From: Cryptomeria japonica
Lineage: Eukaryota; Streptophyta; Pinopsida; Cupressales; Cupressaceae
Length of the DNA stretch: 64,000 nt
Reading direction: 5' to 3'
Assembly: GCF_030272615.1 (NCBI RefSeq)
Contig: NC_081413.1
Location: 183,034,951 to 183,098,950 of the forward strand
A program made the translations under genes and the position numbers. Positions 30,741 to 42,075 of this stretch are shown here, in pieces. Below the pieces are notes generated by a model. The model did no database searches. It saw only the letters and a list, made by a program, of their open reading frames with translations, and had not been told where the DNA came from. Positions within the stretch are counted from its first letter, which is position 1. Each line of letters opens with the position of its first letter.

Positions 30741-32096
30741 AATTCAACATGCTACGAGTTCTTGGTAGAACAACTTTGGATCCCCGCTTATGATATCCCC
30801 AAATCCAAGATGATCTGTTGCCTTATCGGTTCTGAATTCCTATGGTACGGTGAGTTTTACACCTATCTCTGCGATCACACCCTTCCTCCTAACCAATCAA
30901 ATAACCAAGATAAAACCTTTATTCACCAAACTCCTCGATATACCATTATTGTCGAAACCCTATACGATGCAGTCTTGATGGTACTCTCCTTCGATGTCTG
31001 GAACAAGATGAGATAACAAAGGCCTTGGAAGAGGTACATGAAGGAATTGTGGAACTCATGCAAGCGGTCCGTCACTAGCCAAGAAACTCTTGCGCACTGG
31101 ATACTATTGGCCATCCATGGAAAAAGACTCCTACTACTTTGTCAGGAAGTGCAAGAAATGCCAAGTTCATGGAGACCTAATACATGCACCAGCACAAGAA
31201 TTGCAACCAATCACAACACCATGGCCCTTTTGTCAATGGGGTCTTGACCTTGTGGGTAAAATCCATCCATCTTCATCCAATGGCGACAAATTCATTATTA
31301 TCGCCACCAAATATTTCACAAAGTGGATCGAAGCTATTCCACTTACCCAAGTTACCAGCAAGAAGATTGCCTCATTCATCCTCAATTACATCATCTGCTA
31401 GTATGGTGTACCCATGTCCATCATCACAGATAACGGTCTTCCTTTCAAAAATCAAGATGTCCGTGAACTCTGTGAGAAGTTTCACATCCAACATCACTTT
31501 TCCACTCCCTATTACCCACAAGGCAATGGTCAGGCCCAAGCATCAAACAAGAACATATTGAGAATCCTTAAGAAGACAGTCAATGATGTTGGTTGTGATT
31601 GGCATGTTCAACTCAATCCAGCACTATGGGCGTATCGAACTAGTATTTGAACCCCTACAGGGGCAACTCCCTACTCACTGGTCTATGGTGCAAAAGCTAT
31701 CTTACCTATTGAGGTCAAGATACCATCTCTATCGGTTTCCTTGCATAATCTCATAGATGATGAAGCATACAGAGTATCCCATCTTTAGGACTTAGAGCTA
31801 CTTGATGAGAAGCAACAAGCTACATATAATCACCTCAAGGCCTATCAGCAGAGCATGAGTAGAAGATATAATCATTGAGTTAGACCTCATACATTCAAGG
31901 TAGGTGATCTTATTCTTCGAGAAAATCCTCGTAACCAACCCAACCGAGAACATCAAGGAAAGTTTGAATCAAATTGGCTAGGTCCATATGTTATCACTGT
32001 TGTATTTGGGTCTAGGGCATATCAATTGGCTACTCCAGAAGGAGAACCGCTAGCAGATCCGATCAATAGCATGCACCTCAAAAGGTTTTATACATA
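30741..32096 (+). pseudogene. Integrase of A, two frameshifts and changed catalytic residue
   Basis: The N-terminal part shifts frame twice by one base (near 30968 and 31045). From 31090 it reads RTGYYWPSMEKDSYYF, CKKCQVHGD (zinc part), WGLDLVGKI (first Asp), MSIITDNGLPFKN (second Asp, about 31420) and NGQAQASNKN (about 31525), where the family has Glu in place of the second Gln, so the DD35E triad is broken. The C-terminal part (GKFESNWLGPYVI to MHLKRFYT) ends at a natural stop, 32096. Several in-frame stops (31399, 31648, 31786, 31876). No chromodomain, as expected for Tat. Confidence 0.88.
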
Positions 32097-34700
32097 AGCT
32101 ACACAAAGCGTTAGGCTCTTGTATATACTCACAAAAATACCAAAAACATCCAAAAAAATGTCCTAAAGAAAATACGGAAAACATCAAAAGAGTAAAGAAA
32201 AATCATGCATCCAAATGGTGAACAACCACTCTGGTGGCACCTTGGGTAAGTGCGATCGTGAAAACCTAGCAAACAGGCGCCACTCGTAAAGGCTATGGCT
32301 CCATTGTCTTTCAAGCTTGTTGCGATCACATTCCTTTCATACACACATCCCTCCATCCAAACCATGGCTTGTTATTAATCTGCAATCAAGAAAGTACTTC
32401 ATGCGTCTTGCATCCTGCTTTTTTTTTTTCATAGTCATCTCTAAACTGGGGGCAATGCCCTTAAACTATTGATGAAAATGGGTTATACATTTTTTCGTGA
32501 TTCATTAAAGTTCTTCATTCAAAACTATCTTGCAAAATACCAAAAACATTCAAAACGATCACAAAATCCAAAAACATCAAAAAAAATCAAAAAATCACAC
32601 AAAAACATGGCCACACATTGTACATACTCATCCAGGGAGATACCAAACAAGCATTGAAAAAAAACAAAAAAACTCACACAATGATCACTTCTCAAAATCG
32701 ACCAAACAATCAACATCAACACTCAAAAAACTATCTTCAACAAGGATGCATCCTTCCTTACCAAAACAAAGACAAAATGATGTTTTCTTTGACAAGAAAA
32801 TTATGTGTTAAGCTATCAAATACTTGGTTAATTTTTGAGCAATTCATTCATTTATTTGTATTAGGTTCCTACAGCATTGTTTGTGTATCTTCAGCACATT
32901 ATTTCGATGAAGTTCTGGGGCATGTACTAATGGTGTCTACGTGGGAAGTTCACTAAGCTACATGATCTTATGCAAAATGCAGTCATAGATCACTACGGCT
33001 TGCTGACTACAGCGTATACCTCAACCATATGAGCATGAACCATTACTAAGGATCCATATTCTTTATTCTTTATGTATATACTATTTTGTTTGCATGAACA
33101 AGGATCCTTCTTTGGTTCCTCATCCAATTTGGATAAAGGTTTTTGTCTCTTAGTAAGGTGTGAACTTGTCTCAAGATATGATCAACCCAAGATCAAGGAG
33201 GATGATCCAAGTCATGCATGAATGGAGATGATCCTTTTATGTTTTGCAAGCAATACTTTGGTCAACTTGACCCATTATATCAAGTTGTTTGTATTAACTT
33301 GCTATATCAAATCCATGTAAGAAATACTCTGGTCATCTTGAATCATTATGTCAAGATGCTTGTATTTTCTTACAACATGTTAAAGCTCGATGATGAAAAA
33401 TAAAGCACTATGGATCATCATTTCATCTCATTTATATATATATTGCATTATGTTGCATATCGCCCATCCATTCACTCATTCATATGTATGATTTTTGTAT
33501 ACCAGTGTGAACAAAGTTAAAATGAGCAAGTTCTGTGACAATTGAGCTGGTCTTGGATACAATCATGACCAAGTACTTTGATACATCATCAATGCATCAT
33601 GCAAAGTCTAAAATACCTTGCATTCATCATGGTCATATCATCATCATTACATTTAGTTGCATTTTGCATCAAGTACATTTCATATCATTTTAGTTGTTTA
33701 AAATGCATATAGTTCATTATCATTTATTAAAAATTTATATCATCTCATCATTGCATAATCAGGATGTTTAGATTCATTCATATAAACCAATTATCCCTGA
33801 TTGTATTAGCCATTTGCTATGCATTCATTTAGTGTCAGTTATCAATTATCATTTTATCATCCTTTATTATCCTTTATCATTTATCGTTGCATACATTCAT
33901 TTAGTGCCAGTTAAAAAGTGCATTCATTCATCCATTATTAAAGTGTCTTATTATGCTCATTTTAGGATTCATTTACATTGCATTCATTATCCTTTTTTAA
34001 GTTGCATTAAGGTGTAGTTATTAACCATAAGTTGCATTATCATCACATTATCATTTTACTTAATCATATTTAAGCATTTAGAATCATAAAACCATTTGTC
34101 TCAAACATTGGTTCATACCATTTTATATTTACATTATACATATGCAGTCATTTAGACATCATCATATAAACATTTGTACTTTAGATTTGTTTATCCATAT
34201 TTCATTCATCTAAAAACATCTAGATGCATTAACATACCTAGAATCATTCATTCAAAACTTTGCATTAACATCATTGCATATCATTATCTCATCATTATAT
34301 CAAACATGAAGCACAAAAAAAAAAAAAAACCTGTTCATAAATCATCATAAGCATACATCATCATCATGGCATTACATACATAAAGAATTACATCAAACAA
34401 AACATGCACACATGTATAAACCTGCATTCATATGTTAGTATCCAACATCATAAATCCTCATAAAAATATGCATATAGGAATCATCTCATAAATGCATACA
34501 TATACACGTATCCATCTAAGCATAAACTCATAAAATCACCATCCTACATAACATTCATACATAACAAAATGCATATCATCAAAATACGGGATCTCCTCAT
34601 ATATATCATCTCATGTATCAGAGTACAATGAAGTCTACAAAATCGGCTACCAAGAGCCATCCAAGATACAGTCCAAAAATAACAATGATAACATACATGC
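32097..34700. other. Long non-coding region of A between integrase and PMD ORF
   Basis: AT-rich, no credible gene. A-rich stretch 32540-32720, then CATTCATT and CATCATCA repeats (33420-34640) that mirror 6108-6950 of B. Around 33240-33390 it matches the part of B into which A itself inserted. Short frames here are chance. Confidence 0.6.
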
Positions 34701-36674
34701 ATGCAAAAATGCTCTCTCAGATATCACTCTGACCAGATGCTGCACCACCATCGCCACCTGCTCCCCCATTAGTCCCCGCACCATCCGATCTATCTCTTCA
34801 TGGAGGCCCCATCAAACCCCCACTAGCTTTGCACACCCTGAGCTATCTCTCTATAGAGGACCTAGCACACCCCCACTACTCTGCATCCTCTGAGATCGCT
34901 CTGATCTAGACTGTCGCATCTGTGAATAGCTCAGTTCTCACTAACTAGCTGGCACCACCTGCTCATATAGACCCCACCAATAATCAACCTCTCCACCTTC
35001 TCTCCGTACCTCCCTCACCAATGCCTCCATAGATGGCCCCTATCCCTGTACTCCCTCCAAAACCATCACTCTCTCTTGCAACTAGACCACCTTGTCAATG
35101 GCCTAATCTCTCTCCTGCAACACTATAGTCAGCTCTGACTCTTGTGCAAATAGCTGCACATCTCTCGCTGCAACCTCCGCCTCTAGATCCTCCATCTGTG
35201 TCTCGGTTGCTATCAGTCGAGTATGCAAATGTGCTAGCATATGCTCTCGAGGATCACCACCCCCTGTCGCTCCCTCCCCTATCTCCATAGTTTCCTCTCC
35301 AATGGCTCCCTCCCCTCTATCCATCGGTATCTCCCTCTCCATACCTCGACCACCTAAACTAACTCCTCCTGGAACCAATGGCCCCTATGATATCTGCAGT
35401 GGTGATCTGCCTCTCCCTCTCCGCTAGACCCGACCACCTAAGCCACCTCCTCCACCACCTCCACCATCTCCTCCTCCTCCATCACCACCATCCTCCCTCC
35501 CTCGTCCACCTATCATCGTTCCTTGACCTCCTCCCCTCCTTCATCTCCATCCTCTCTCTTCCTCAAAATCAGGAATATGCTCTGTTGGATCTAATATTTG
35601 AAGTATCGGATGAGCTGCCCTATACTATGTATACTCATCTGACACCCCAGCATCCAACACCCTTGACCATATATCCCATGGCCTCGCCTGAAGCATCCAA
35701 AACTCCACCAATGCCTGATCATATGGAAGTACTGGCCCCCATGCATATTTCTCTCGGACCACTCTGACGTACTCTCCTGATCCCCTTGGCAATCCCTGTT
35801 GCCATCCAAACTACCTCAAAACCCTGCCTGGCACCTATCTCTCTACATCATAGGATGTCCGCCCAATGAGGACTTGGGTCAGGAATACATACGGCAAGGC
35901 CTCCGCATCCTCCTCCCAAGGCTCACACTCTAGATAAGGTCTCCAGATGACCACATCAAGATCATCTAGCGCCCACCGCCACCGCTCTAACTTCCCCAGG
36001 TGGGGCTGACTCATCATGCCACTGTACATGAACATATAGGGCTGATCAACTGCCCAAAATCTTAGACTCACTGGTCGAGTCACCGGTAAGTGCTCCGACG
36101 CCGAAATGTGTAGTAGTGTCACTCCCATTGCCAAAGACCCTCTCCCATGATATGCTACCTCATGTAGCTCTTAATACATGTGCGCTAAGATGCATAGTCT
36201 CTAGGCAAATCGAGTCCCCTCCATCATCATTTGCTCTATAACCTGTCCCCAGCCAATGGCCAGACCATGCAAGCACCTATCAGGACACACTAGCCCTCCC
36301 ACAATCCCAGACAAAACTATGGGCAATGTCTCTTACAACATCGCGATGTCCTCCCAAGCTATGGAGCCATCATCAATGTACACGTCCTCATCAAAGAATC
36401 ACTGCACCACTAGAGTACCCCATGATCTATCATATGTAACTAGCTCACCCTGAATGGGAATATACAGGATGCACCACACATCCTCCAATGTCATCGTCAT
36501 CTCCCCCTGTGCTAGGTGAAACGTGCATGTCTCACTATGCCAATGCTCTGCCAAGGCTGTAATTGAACTGTGATTCATCTGAATCATAGGCATATGCATC
36601 ATATCATACAACCTAATTGCTGCAATGCAATCAATCTCAGCCTCTGTCGGCCGATCTTGTAACCCCTGTGTCAT
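34701..36674 (-). pseudogene. Antisense PMD ORF of A
   Basis: Minus-strand frame from 36674 starts MTQGLQDRPTEAEIDCIAAI and contains the PMD N-terminal features LAEHWHSETCTFHLAQGE and TLEDVWCILYIPI. After stops, 36134-35835 supplies the domain's C-terminal half (WRWALDDLDVVIWRPY, YVFLTQVLIGR). Further on comes a proline/histidine-rich shadow of the Gly-rich tail and a coiled-coil-like end (35220-35103, IATETQMEDLEAEVAARD). Most pieces share one frame with stop codons between them. Same position and orientation as the ORF at 4095-6107 in B, so the gene was part of the common ancestor of A and B. Confidence 0.78.
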
Positions 36675-36990
36675 TGGATGTCTCTTGTGTAACTATAACA
36701 TGCATAGATCCTCCTACACACGGGCATCAATCAATCATTATCAGTTGTTTTGTTTTCAAACTTTCTTAAGTTTAAACCTAGACTATCAATAGATACTTTG
36801 ATCAAGAATCTTTGGGTCTCAATAAGTAAGCAATCATGGCACACCTAGACTTCAACAGGCATTTATCCTAATGACCTAAGTCTCATGAGGGCTGCTATGC
36901 TTCAAAACAACTCTCACTTCACATCCCTATTCATCCATCATTGGCATCGGGAGATTTTTGTTCACACAAACTAGGGCATCTATTTTTCTA
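36675..36990. other. Spacer between PMD ORF and motif array in A
   Basis: About 300 bases upstream of the antisense ORF, the likely 5' untranslated region of a PMD transcript. It corresponds to 3641-4094 in B. Nothing else recognised. Confidence 0.4.
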
Positions 36991-37290
36991 AACAATAGCG
37001 CTAAACACCTCACAATAGCGCTAAACCTCTAACAAAAGCACTAAAAGCGCTTAATCAACCCTACAAAAGTGCTCAAATTGCAAAAGCGCTACAAGACCTA
37101 TGCAATAGCACTACTAAAAGACAAAAGTGCTCAATTGACCCCTCAATAGCGCTAAACAAACAATAGCCCTTAAACATACACATAATAGCACTAATCTTTT
37201 CAATAGCGCTCAAATGACAACCCAATAGCACCATTGTGGCACAAAAGCACTAGTTAATTAGACAAAAACGCCAAAACATAGTTTCAACGC
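36991..37290 (-). repeat. AGCGC-type motif array upstream of the PMD ORF in A
   Basis: About twelve degenerate copies. On the plus strand they read CAATAGCGCTAAA, CAAAAGCACTAAA and ACAAAAGTGCTC, so on the PMD strand they read AGCGCTATTG and AGTGCTTTTG, the same orientation relative to the ORF as in B. Irregular spacing of about 10-30 bases. Confidence 0.78.
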
Positions 37291-37842
37291 TATTGTCCTA
37301 ACTCAACTTGGACTCAGCAAAAAACATGACAAAAATGCATAAAATTCAAAATTTGAAATTTGCGTACTGCTAGTCTGTAGTCGTCTGGCCGCTGGAATTG
37401 ATGGACTCACTCAAAATGGTGCTCCGGAATGGGTATCAGCATCCTGACTGCTGCTCGCTCCTCTAAAATGTCACTATCAGAGCTCTGAATTCACACTAGT
37501 CACGATTGCAAATGATCATGTTTTCACCTCTTTCTCCCCATATAAACCCTTCGTTGTCACTGTAATTTTCCCCCGCTCACCATCATGGTCCTCGTGAACT
37601 TCCCGAGCCTCCCATTTCTCCATTTTATCTCTGATTTCTTCTATTTTTCACCCATATTGCTAACTTCTTCTCTTCTACCACCCTGCCAATTTTCATTCTT
37701 TTTCACAAGATTGCCCGATTTTTTGAAAATTTTTGGCCCATCTCTTGAGGGGGCATACCACCCACTAAACTAACATTTTATGGGACATTTCTTTACACCT
37801 ATTTTTCTTTCTTTGAAATGATGCGATAAACTGCATTGTCTC
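37291..37842. other. Non-coding 3' region of A before the polypurine tract
   Basis: No gene. A pyrimidine-rich stretch at 37520-37740 gives short frames only. It ends in the conserved block TGAAATGATGCGATAAACTG, whose counterpart in B lies near 2860-2885 on the other strand. Confidence 0.5.
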
Positions 37843-37855
37843 AAAGAGGGGCAAA
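37843..37855 (+). promoter_or_regulatory. Polypurine tract of A
   Basis: AAAGAGGGGCAAA immediately before the 3' LTR. Confidence 0.88.
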
Positions 37856-39285
37856 TGTAGTCACATAAATTTGTCTAGTTTAATTAAATGAATATTTGCT
37901 ATTTATTTGATTAAAAATCCACTAGCCATCAGTTAATTAAATTAATATTTAATTAATTCATCTTCAAAATATTCTCCTATTAATTAAATAAATTATTCAA
38001 TTTATTTTAATTCATTCATTAAACCAAACTCGCAATCAATTAAATGAATAAATCCTATTTATTTCATTTCACCCTTTTCCTCTTTTAAATAAATTAAATT
38101 AAATATTTATTTAAATCATTTATTCCCCCCCCCCCCACTTGCATTTTCCTTCAAATGCAACTTGCACCTATTTATTGAAATAAATGAATTTTATTTTAAT
38201 TAAAAATCTTATTTTCCCTCACCCACCAAACCCACTTGCAATCCTAATCCCCTTCTAGATTCTTCTAAGCCCTTCCTAATTAACCTAATCAATCCCCTAA
38301 ATATTGTCACATTCCTAAGCAACTTGGAGTCACTTCTCAAAGACTTCAAAGTCTTTGAAAAACATTTAATGCTTTGTGTGTTCAACAATTTAACCTCTAA
38401 AGTCTTCCAAAACCACTAATGGCTCTTACATGACCATTAATGGCTCTTACATAACCATTTATGGTTATTTCAACTTGCACTCATGTGTCTTCTCAAGCAT
38501 TTATTGCTTTGACCATGGTTATCCCTTTTTCCTTTGCACAAGAGTTTATCTATTGGATAAAGGCTTTATTCTTTGAATAAAGAATTTATTCACTCAACCC
38601 AACCTTGACCTTAACTCACAAGTTAACTCCCAGGTCATGTCAAGCATTTAATGCTTATTTCCTCTCCTCTCAACCTATCTCACATTGACACTTGTCAACC
38701 AGGGATTGGGTTGAAATCCCTCACATGGATCTCAAATCATTCAATCCTGACCCTTGTTGAGATTTCTCAATCTCAACCATCCATTGCTCCATTTTCCCTA
38801 TAAATAGAGTCCATTTCTTCATAATCCAGATCCTGAAAACTTGTATGCATTTAATCTATAGTGAATTTTAGAGAGCATTTTAGCATAATAAACTCATATA
38901 ATTGTCATTTTGGTTTAAAACAAAACATCTTAGTATCTATAGCATCTAGTATTAGTTTTTCATTCATATTTAGAATAAATACTTTAATCATGAATCTCCA
39001 TAAGCATCCACAGTGCAAAAAGCTGCTGAGAGCTACACTATTTTGGAACTTGGAGAGGAGAGGAACAAGGAAGGAGAAACTACTAGCATGGTAGAGAGCA
39101 TTTGGAGGAGCTTAGTTGCTTTTTGTAGATTCCTTAAGCTTTCTTTTTTCTTAGTAGTGTCTTTCTTGATATGCTTGCTTAGGATAGTTTTTAATTTTTG
39201 ATTTTCTAACATCTTACAATCGACTTCTTGTTGTTTCTTGTTCGGTGTTTGTTTATCCTAGCCTTGTTCTTTTTGCAGAGCATCA
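37856..39285 (+). repeat. 3' LTR of A
   Basis: 1430 bp, counterpart of 7023-8449, with the TATA box at about 38798-38807. A run of about twelve C near 38126-38137 is shorter in the 5' LTR. Followed by ACAAG (39286-39290). Confidence 0.93.
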
Positions 39286-40324
39286 ACAAGTTAATACAAG
39301 CAACTTGATACAATGAGTCAATTTGACTCAAGTATTGCTTGCAGAACAGACAAGTATTATCTCCTTTCATGCATGACTTGGAACATCCTCCTTGATCTTT
39401 TGGTGATCATATCCTAAGACAAATACATACCTTAATAAGAGATAAACCATAGACAACAATCAAAGAAAAATAACCATGCCCCATCATAGCTTCTCTAGTC
39501 ATGGACATCCTTGAGTCGCATAGAGTACATGATTAGCAATAAATTCAAGAAATAAACACTGAATCTCGCATGTCATTCACATGTTCTCATGGTCATTAAC
39601 CAATATAATCATCTTGATGAATGATCTTTTGATAATCCTTTATTACTTGTTGGTTGATTCTTTTTTTTCAGAGTTTCACGATTCCTTTGTTATAAAATGC
39701 CTTGATCTTCATTGCTTTGTTGCTCGTTATCTATTTCAAAACCCTAGGTGTTTATGGTTTTTCTAAGTTTTCCAAATGTTTTGGATTTTCAAAGATTAAA
39801 AAGATCACCTTAGCAAAAGGAATTAGGATTTTGCCCCTAGAGGAAACAAAACTTTATTATGAATGTATGAATTGATCAAGATCCAAACCATGGCAAGATA
39901 CAAATGCAAATTGATTGATTATGTTAAAATCTAAGATAATGACTATGACAAGTGTATCAAAGATTGATAACTGTTCGTAAGCTGCATATTTTCTGCTAAA
40001 TGGTTCAGAGCAATGGATGCGAAAGATGGAATGGATAATCTAAGATAGATGGAGGTGATAGATGCGGTAGGAGCGGATAAGATGGAGTGAATAGGTGCGC
40101 AAAGCGATCTCATAGATGGAGGAACTCACTTTTTAGATAGCGCCTATTTACCAGGTTTTCACCATCTAAATTTATTGCTTTTTTCTCTCTCTTTTTCTTT
40201 TTTTTTAATTTATTTTAACTGTTTTATGCATTTTTTAGGGTTTTCTACTTTTTTGATTTTTTCTTGATTTCTTCAGGACTTTATATGCTTTGTATTGATT
40301 TTTTCTAGGACTTTATATCTCAAG
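39286..40324. other. Non-coding 3' region of B, part adjacent to integrase
   Basis: Continues B across the A insertion. The first 60 bases match A at 33240-33300 in reverse complement. Otherwise AT-rich with no gene, the counterpart of A 32097-33290. Confidence 0.55.
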
Positions 40325-41730
40325 CATAAAATTTCTTGAGATGAATAGAATTCATAGGTTCATCAAACCAATCACCTTCAGGGGTAGATAACTTGTATGC
40401 TCCTGATCCATATGTTGCTACTATGACAAAGGTCCTAGCCAATCTGGTTCAAATTTTCCCTTCTTTTCTCAGTCTTGCTAATTTCTTGGATTCTCCCTTA
40501 GAACTATATCTCCAATCTGAAAAATGTGCGGCTTGACTCTGTGGTTACAACTTCTTGCCATTCTTTGTTGATATACTTTCAAATGATCTATTGCATTTTG
40601 GTGATGTTCCTAAATCAGTTCAAGTTCTTGGAGTCAAGATACTCTTTTCTCTTCTTTTGGTATAAGATCTTTCAAGGATACTCATAGAGAAGGTATCTCT
40701 AATTCTATAGGTAATATGGCTTCTGATCCATAGATCAAACAATATGGAGTTGCCCCCATTGGAGTGTGGATGTTGGTTCAGTATGCCCAAAGAGCAAGAT
40801 TTAGCTGAATGTGCCAGTCTTTTCCAGCTTCATTGACTATTTTCTTTAAAATTTTCAAGATAGTTTTGTTTGATGCCTTAGCTTGACCATTTCCCTATGG
40901 ATAATATGGAGTAGAACACTTATGTTGGATATGAAATTGTTCACATAGCTCCTTCACATCTTGATTCTTAAATGGTCTTCCATTATCAGTGATAATGGTC
41001 ATAGGAACTCCATAGCGACAGATTATATAATTCAAAATAAATGATGATATTTGTTTTCCTGTCACTATTGTTAGAGGCACTACTTCAATCCATTTTGTAA
41101 AATATTCAGTAGCAGTCAGAATCAACTTATGTCCATTAGAAGATGAGGGATTTATCTTTCCTACCAAATCAAGGCCCCATTGAGAAAATGGCCATGATCC
41201 TATCATAGGATATAATTCTTGAGCTGGTGCATGAGTGAGATTCCCATGGATCTGACATTGTTTGCATTTCCTAGGATATGTGAATGAATCTCTCTCCATA
41301 GTAGGCCAACAGTAACCCATACGAAGAAGTTTCTTAGCCAGTGTTAAGCCACTTGAGTATGTGCCACAAATACCTACATGAACCTCGTTAAGAACTTTCT
41401 CAGATTCTTCTTGTTCAAGACATCTCAATAAAGTACCATCTAGACCTTCCCTATATAGGATATCTACAATAATAATATAGCGAGATGGCTGATGGATAAA
41501 ATTCTTTTTCTGATTGTGAGATAGGTCAAGAGGAAGGATATTCTCTTTTAAGTACTGATAAGTTTGACCGTATAAGGATTGATTGGTTCCTAATATATGG
41601 AAAATTTGGTACATATGCTATGATTGAATGGTAGGGGTTAAGATATCTTCCACAAGAAATTCATAACGATGTTGATTCTCCTAATTCTGTAAGAAAGATG
41701 CTATTGTAGCCATTGCATCTGCTTCTTTAT
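40325..41730 (-). pseudogene. Integrase of B
   Basis: A clean 239-codon frame (41614-40895) contains HVGICGTYSSGLTLAKKLLR, CKQCQIHGN, QWGLDLVGKI (first Asp), MTIITDNGRPFKNQ (second Asp) and ends STPYYP at a stop just before the catalytic Glu region. The C-terminal part reads on to about 40325, with GDIVLRENPRN and KFEPDWLGP. Closely similar in wording to A's integrase. Broken by stops. Confidence 0.87.
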
Positions 41731-42075
41731 TCTCATTTCTTGGAATCTAGGTGAATAATATTTCTTTAAAGTGTTCTTTAAACTCTTCTACCAGTTGTTT
41801 GTATGGCATGAGCTTGTCATCCTTAGTTTGGTAATCATCATTTATTTGGTTGGTGGAAAGTTGTGAATCACCATAGACATGTAATTCTTTGACATTCCAT
41901 TCAATGGCCATTTTAAGCCCAATAGTCAATGCTTCATATTTTGTAGTATTGTTGGTGCATGGAAACCATAGTCTATATGATTTTGGAATTGTGTGTCCTT
42001 GAGGTGTGATGAAAAATATTCCTGCGCCTGATCAATATTGTGTGTAAGAACCATCAAAGTACAATTCCCAAAATT
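41731..42075 (-). pseudogene. Second, archaeal-type RNase H of B
   Basis: FWELYFDGSYTQY then a stop, CTNNTTKYEALTIGLKMAIE and HVYGDSQLSTNQ. The catalytic Glu of the (A)EYEAL motif is Lys here, a G-to-A change, so the enzyme would be dead. Two stops flank the domain. Same place as in A. Confidence 0.8.

Larger units (their letters stand above)
7023..39285 (+). mobile_element. Element A: Tat-lineage Ty3/gypsy retrotransposon carrying nested C and D
   Basis: Flanked by LTRs of 1427 and 1430 bp beginning TGTAGTCAC and ending AGAGCATCA. Target duplication gcaag (7018-7022) and acaag (39286-39290), one mismatch. The 5' LTR is followed by a primer-binding site and the 3' LTR is preceded by a polypurine tract. 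Inside come a 2.7-kb leader, gag, protease, RT (split by C), RNase H, a second RNase H, integrase, a long non-coding stretch, an antisense PMD ORF and a motif array. Without C it would be about 18.5 kb, large but typical for Tat/Ogre-like elements. In-frame stops, two frameshifts before integrase and a changed integrase catalytic residue make it inactive. Confidence 0.93.
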
